Source: Cladosporium sp. IMV 00045
Lineage: Eukaryota; Ascomycota; Dothideomycetes; Cladosporiales; Cladosporiaceae
Direction of reading: 5' to 3'
DNA: 64,000 nt
Assembly (NCBI GenBank): GCA_001931905.2
Contig: MSJI02000813.1
Location: 1 to 64,000, forward strand
The notes beneath the pieces are model-generated. The model saw nothing but the letters and a program-made list of their open reading frames with translations, searched no databases and had not been told where the DNA came from. Shown here piece by piece: positions 54,817 through 64,000 of this stretch. The position numbers were made by a program, and so were the translations under genes. How positions within the stretch are numbered: the stretch's first letter is position 1; each line of letters begins with the position of its first letter.

Positions 54817-56283
54817 ATGGCCGCCGCCCTCGCGCCGGCTTCGGCCATCGACCTCAAATCCTCAAACACCTACTCCGTTCGTCTGGGGGCCAGTATTCTA
54901 CAAGAAAACGGAGCCAAGAGATATCGAAATGTCCGGTACAATTACAAACCGCAGTCGGCAAAAAAAGCGACCGTCTCTAGCAAGTTACTTCCAGGCAAGC
55001 ATCCCAACACCAGCTCGCTGTCAGTGAAAGAGGAAGGCAAAGAATGGGAGTACACTGGTCGACATAAAGAACCTGGGGACGTGTATGTGCTGGTCATAAG
55101 CGGAGACGGAAAGAAAGTTGCTACGCTGGAAAAGTTGGGAAGCTCTCATTCTGTAAACTTGGCTCGCTCACCGGAGGACAACGATGCGGACAGCCTTGCG
55201 CGAAAACACCCCTATCTTCCGGGCGACGACAGCGATCATGAGGACGATGGCATGTTTGGAGACGAAAGCGACACCGAAGACGCAGCGCCCGACGCCAGCA
55301 ACCCATTCGACTTTCGACATTTCCTGAAGTCCGTCCAGGAAGAACCTCAGCGTGAAGAGCCATCCTCACAACCCAACAAAAGCACGGTCGGAACACCAAC
55401 ACCTCACCACCAAACAACGCCGACAGTCACACCGATGCCGCGATCCACCAAACCCACACCAGCCTCCACCGCAGCAAAGAAACGCAAAACGCCCTCCGCC
55501 GGAGCAACCCGACCCAACCCCAAGCGCGTCAGAGCAGGCGAAGACCCTCCACCCACAAACCCACCCTCCACCAAACCATCAGCCTCCAAACCATCATCCA
55601 CACCCGTCCCCTCAGTCCGCATCGACCGCAAAGCCTCTCTCCGCGCACCGCCCGCCCCCTCAATCGAACACCCCTCAACCCAAAACCTCCACGAAGCCTC
55701 AGCCTCCGAAGACGACGGCGAGCTCATCCTGGAAAACTCGACCGACACGAAACAAAACCCCGCCAACCTGTCCGCAATGTCCCTCGCCCTCTCCGGTGCC
55801 CTCGGCAACCGCGGCGTCGGGCCCATCAGCCTGCGCTCCGCCGCTTCATCCCCAGCAAGCGCTCTCAATTCCCCCCATCTCAACAACGCCGCCAACGCGG
55901 AAGGCAAAGAATTCGAGTTCGGTGGCGAAAGTAGTCCGGATGGCGAACAGCACGAGTTTGAATTCGTCGATAACGACGATGACGATGACGACGAGGTTCC
56001 TGGCGAAGGCGACGGAGGGGACTCCCAACTCCCCAGCTCGCCTCAGCCAGAGCAAACGCGTCAGCGCCCACAGTCGCCTGCTCTACCGCCTCCTCCTGCC
56101 GCCGCGCAGCCGCGATCGCGCAGGGCGAGTTTGGCCATGCAGGGCGGCGCTGCTGCTGACGACGAGGATGATATGGAAGCGCAGCTCGCGCTGGCTATGG
56201 CGGCGGATGAGGAGGACGATGAGCCCGCTGCGGGACTGGGGAGGGTGGATGAGAGTGATGAGGATGTGAGTGAGGAGGAGTGA
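54817..56283 (+). CDS. EAF-domain transcription elongation factor (ELL-associated factor-like)
   Basis: Single exon, 488 aa, starting MAAALAPASAIDLKSSNTYSV. The N-terminal ~110 residues match the EAF domain: YSVRLGASILQENGAKRYRNVRYNYKPQSA, a beta-rich stretch, then GDVYVLVISGDGKKVATLEKLG. The remaining ~370 residues are disordered: acidic patches, Pro/Ser/Thr-rich linkers, a basic KKRKTPS segment (probable NLS) and a run of Asp (DNDDDDDDEVPGEGDG). EAF proteins partner ELL-type factors to stimulate Pol II elongation. In this architecture the disordered acidic tail would be the activation region. The ATG chosen is the first one before conserved sequence; the frame is open further upstream. It is convergent with AROM. 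Confidence 0.8.
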   Translation: MAAALAPASAIDLKSSNTYSVRLGASILQENGAKRYRNVRYNYKPQSAKKATVSSKLLPGKHPNTSSLSVKEEGKEWEYTGRHKEPGDVYVLVISGDGKKVATLEKLGSSHSVNLARSPEDNDADSLARKHPYLPGDDSDHEDDGMFGDESDTEDAAPDASNPFDFRHFLKSVQEEPQREEPSSQPNKSTVGTPTPHHQTTPTVTPMPRSTKPTPASTAAKKRKTPSAGATRPNPKRVRAGEDPPPTNPPSTKPSASKPSSTPVPSVRIDRKASLRAPPAPSIEHPSTQNLHEASASEDDGELILENSTDTKQNPANLSAMSLALSGALGNRGVGPISLRSAASSPASALNSPHLNNAANAEGKEFEFGGESSPDGEQHEFEFVDNDDDDDDEVPGEGDGGDSQLPSSPQPEQTRQRPQSPALPPPPAAAQPRSRRASLAMQGGAAADDEDDMEAQLALAMAADEEDDEPAAGLGRVDESDEDVSEEE

Positions 56284-56719
56284 GGGGATTGATTGTTGGG
56301 AAATTTTGTTTGAAGCGTTTATATCGCCTTTTCTTTTTTTTTTCGGGACTGGAGGTTTAAATATCTAGAAGGTTGGATAATCAGTGTCCACATGTCATGT
56401 GTCAGCTTAATAGGGTTTACGTGTGTTTGGAGAAACTATAATTACACACTTTGGCAAATTTATCTGTTCGACGTCGGATCTGAGACTACGGAACGAGCGA
56501 TTTACATGAGAAGAGGTTGTGGTTCTTCTTGAGAACACTTTGCTTCCAGCGTCTATATACCCCATACATAGTACTACATACAAGAAAGACAGCCAGCGGA
56601 ATTTTCGACCAGTCCCAAAATGACTCCTGCACAATGCTTTCAACATGACCAAGAATTGTTTCTCAAGGACATCAGGATCAAAAAGATAAAAGAAAATTGA
56701 GAAAAAAATTCTCAGGTCC
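56284..56719. other. Convergent 3' intergenic region
   Basis: This region lies between the ends of EAF-like (+) and AROM (-). A T-rich tract is present at about 56331-56343. No gene is supported. Confidence 0.4.
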
Positions 56720-62130
<5,411 letters not shown>

Positions 62131-63163
62131 CTATGCGCCAAGTGTGATCTCACCCTTGTAAGTGCCTTCAGTCAAACCCAGAGTCTCAATGAGGTTCTGC
62201 CATCTGGGACCGCCTCTCTCCTTCTTCCTCAGATAGTTCAGGTGCTTTTGCCTCTTGTGCACCAACAATCTCAAGTTCCTCTTGCCGACCTTGTCTTTGT
62301 GTCCTCTACCCTCGGCAAATTCCGCCAGCGTTCTGATCTTCGCCGTCAGAATGGCGACCTGCACCTCAGAGCTGCCGGTATCCTGGCCCACCCGCTCTTG
62401 CTTCTGCATCACAGGTCCCTTGTGAACTCCCGTGGGCTTAGGGTCGAGGACCTTGTCTGTGTTGTGGCGACCGAAAGCGTCAATGCAGCGCTGGATGTTG
62501 ACGCGCAGACGATCTTTTGAGCTGGCCAGAGACAGGGAAGAAATGCGCCTCACGGCCTCGGCCGCGGCAGCCTGGTCTTGCGCATGTTGGGCGCGTGCGT
62601 CTTCTTCCGTCAAATCTCCAGTCGCGTAGGCGGATTGGTCCCTCGAGAACTCCTCGTCGGATGGCGTGCTCAGCCAGCTGCTGTGTTTGATGCCCTGTTC
62701 AAGTTCGGCTTTGTTGAGGAAGAAGTTGAGGTGCTCATCGCGCGCGGTCTTAGGGCCGGGGGCGTCTTTGGCGGGTGATCCATCTACACGCAGGGCAGTC
62801 TCAACTGAAGGTGGTGAAGGCTCGGGTGGGAGAGCGGTGTCGAATGAGCGGACAAAGGGCGTCTCGGTGCCTCGTACGGGATCTCCGAGTCTTGAGGCAC
62901 GTTCTCCTTTGAGGACCTCCTGCCTGCTTTGGTTGGCGGCTTTGCGCGCCTTGGATTGGGCAATGGCGTATGGGTCTCTGCGCCTTTTGCGCTGGGTCAC
63001 GGTCGAGGCATGCTGGGAGGGAGTCGTAGAGAATGCGCGGGCGAACGAAGAAGGCGGTTGGGCTGTGAGATGTCAGTCGTGTTGTTAATGAAGGTGTTGT
63101 GGGAATGTTTGACTAACCTGCAGGAGCCTTGAGGCATGTGAGCATGGGTATTCTGGGCGGCAT
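62131..63163 (-). CDS. Mitochondrial small-subunit ribosomal protein uS15m
   Basis: Exons are 63118-63163 and 62131-63062, with a 55-nt GT-AG intron; 325 aa. The N-terminus (MPPRIPMLTCLKAPA joined to AQPPSSFARAFSTTPSQHAS) is a good mitochondrial presequence, with a typical FSTTPSQH cleavage region. The S15 domain lies at the C-terminus: HNTDKVLDPKPTGVHKGPV, then DTGSSEVQVAILTAKIRTLA, the RNA-binding stretch KRNLRLLVHKRQKHLNYLRK and the last helix. uS15 binds the 16S-type rRNA central domain early in subunit assembly. The long, charged middle region (about residues 60-215) is a fungal mitochondrial extension compared with the ~89-aa bacterial protein. In yeast it is called MRPS28. Confidence 0.92.
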
Positions 63164-63282
63164 TGTGGATGATGGGTGGTCAATAGACTATCACTACCAC
63201 TATCTTCCCCTTCAAACCAGACGGCTTCCAACACAGCGCATCTCGACTTCTTGCTCGGGAATGCTGCGGAGAATCGTGAATG

Positions 63283-63302
63283 NNNNNNNNNNNNNNNNNN
63301 NN
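63283..63302. other. Assembly gap (20 N)
   Basis: This second placeholder gap of exactly 20 N directly cuts the 3' part of the second ALG7 copy. The real distance is unknown. Confidence 0.95.
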
Positions 63303-64000
63303 CTCGGCGACAAGTAGAGCATGTCGTTCAGCACCAGAAGGAATGCAATCACCAAGGACTGACCCACTTCGATTCCGTTGACTCCGGCCAGAATGTTAAT
63401 ACAATTCGGGCAGAAGATGGAGATTGCCGCCATGTAGAGGTAATAAAATCCTCCAAGATCCACCAGGTCGCCCAAGTAATTTCTCAAGGGCAAAGGAACG
63501 ACGACGTGCGTCACGCCAAAGTCGACGAAGTAAAGACCCAGCATTGGCAGCGCGGCGAAGGCGGGAATGAAAAACTTGTGTCGCCACCGCATATCGAAGG
63601 AATCGTCGAGGATTCCAAGGATTGTTACAGTGGCCAGCGTTCCGTATGCGAAGCCGTAGGATGCAAGCTGATTGCGCGTTAGCAAAGTCCTGTAATTTGA
63701 GATTGGCGGCTAGAGAACTCCTTACTTTCTCCAGAGGAAATCGATGCAGAAAGCGTCCATTTTCGACTTCGTGTGCTTCGACGACACGGCTTTCATCGCC
63801 TGATTCGAATGTGGCCGCAGCGATATCGCGTTTGAAAGCGAATGGCAGGAAATTCACGATGGCCAGCAAATATACGAGCGCAGTGAGCAAGCCCATCGCC
63901 TCTGGTCTTTCGCCGTCGTTAGCATGTCACACCAGTATCAGAATTTCTCTCGACTTACATCTCGATTGGGTTCTTCTTCGACAGATCTTTTCCTTTGTAG
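63303..64000 (-). CDS. ALG7: Second, partial copy of ALG7 (3' end lost in gap, 5' end beyond window)
   Basis: Exon parts are 63959-64000, 63726-63906 and 63303-63667, with introns at 63907-63958 and 63668-63725, all at the same positions as in the complete copy (offset 39422). By eye the 698 aligned bases differ at about 39 sites with no insertion or deletion. About 12 of these sit in the 52-nt intron and 4 in the 58-nt intron. The coding part differs by about 4%, but only two residues change (Gly to Glu and Gly to Ser near GSGDEGR). That pattern suggests both copies are under selection. The function is the same as the other copy: the first step of dolichol-linked glycan synthesis. Confidence 0.9.

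Overview
This window is nuclear DNA of a filamentous ascomycete, most likely a dothideomycete. The evidence is short introns (mostly 50-60 nt, GT-AG, often with a CTAAC or CTGAC-like branch site), the fused five-domain AROM shikimate enzyme, a GH71 alpha-1,3-glucanase, and numerous C2H2 regulators and secreted hydrolases. There are no operons, CRISPR arrays or bacterial features. Two runs of exactly 20 N (22564-22583 and 63283-63302) show that the scaffold joins at least three contigs. Two copies of ALG7 differ by about 5-6% with no length change, which suggests a duplicated or hybrid genome. A Hortaea-like black yeast is one possibility, but this is inference only.

Layout. 0.5-2.2 kb: C2H2 regulator (+). 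2.7-4.8 kb: sedolisin protease (-), whose signal peptide lies in another frame. 6.1-7.0 kb: PMP24-type peroxisomal membrane protein (-). 7.6-9.8 kb: symplekin/Pta1 (-), divergent from COA3 at 10.3-10.7 kb (+). 11.5-12.7 kb: multipass membrane protein (+). 13.2-15.7 kb: ORC4 (+), convergent with an amidase at 15.8-17.8 kb (-). 18.4-19.4 kb: class II aldolase (+), convergent with a GH71 glucanase at 19.9-21.3 kb (-). 22.16-22.97 kb: repeat-rich segment around the first gap. 23.3-24.8 kb: ALG7 (-), divergent from SEH1 at 25.4-26.5 kb (+). 27.3-28.5 kb: CE16/GDSL esterase (+). 31.3-41.5 kb: four related C2H2 regulators in sparse DNA. 42.5-42.8 kb: a 150-bp tandem duplication. 44.0-45.6 kb: CAP59/CMT1-type mannosyltransferase broken by two in-frame stops. 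46.5-49.3 kb: GH3 beta-glucosidase (-). 50.7-51.5 kb: Ubc7-type E2 (-). 52.6-53.5 kb: sulfotransferase-like protein (+), convergent with a RidA-family protein at 53.7-54.2 kb (-) that needs a GC-AG intron. 54.8-56.3 kb: EAF-type elongation factor (+), convergent with AROM at 56.7-61.5 kb (-). 62.1-63.2 kb: mitochondrial uS15 (-). 63.3-64.0 kb: partial second ALG7 (-), cut by the gap and by the window edge.

Most genes are unlinked housekeeping functions (replication, mRNA 3' processing, N-glycosylation, nuclear pore, ERAD, shikimate pathway, mitochondrial translation and COX assembly). They are mixed with secreted enzymes (S53, GH71, GH3, CE16). The only real cluster is the set of four C2H2 genes. 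They share an intron at the same codon position and phase inside finger 1, and the regulator at 0.5 kb has it too. The two ALG7 copies, the C2H2 cluster and the recently broken mannosyltransferase are the points most worth a second look.
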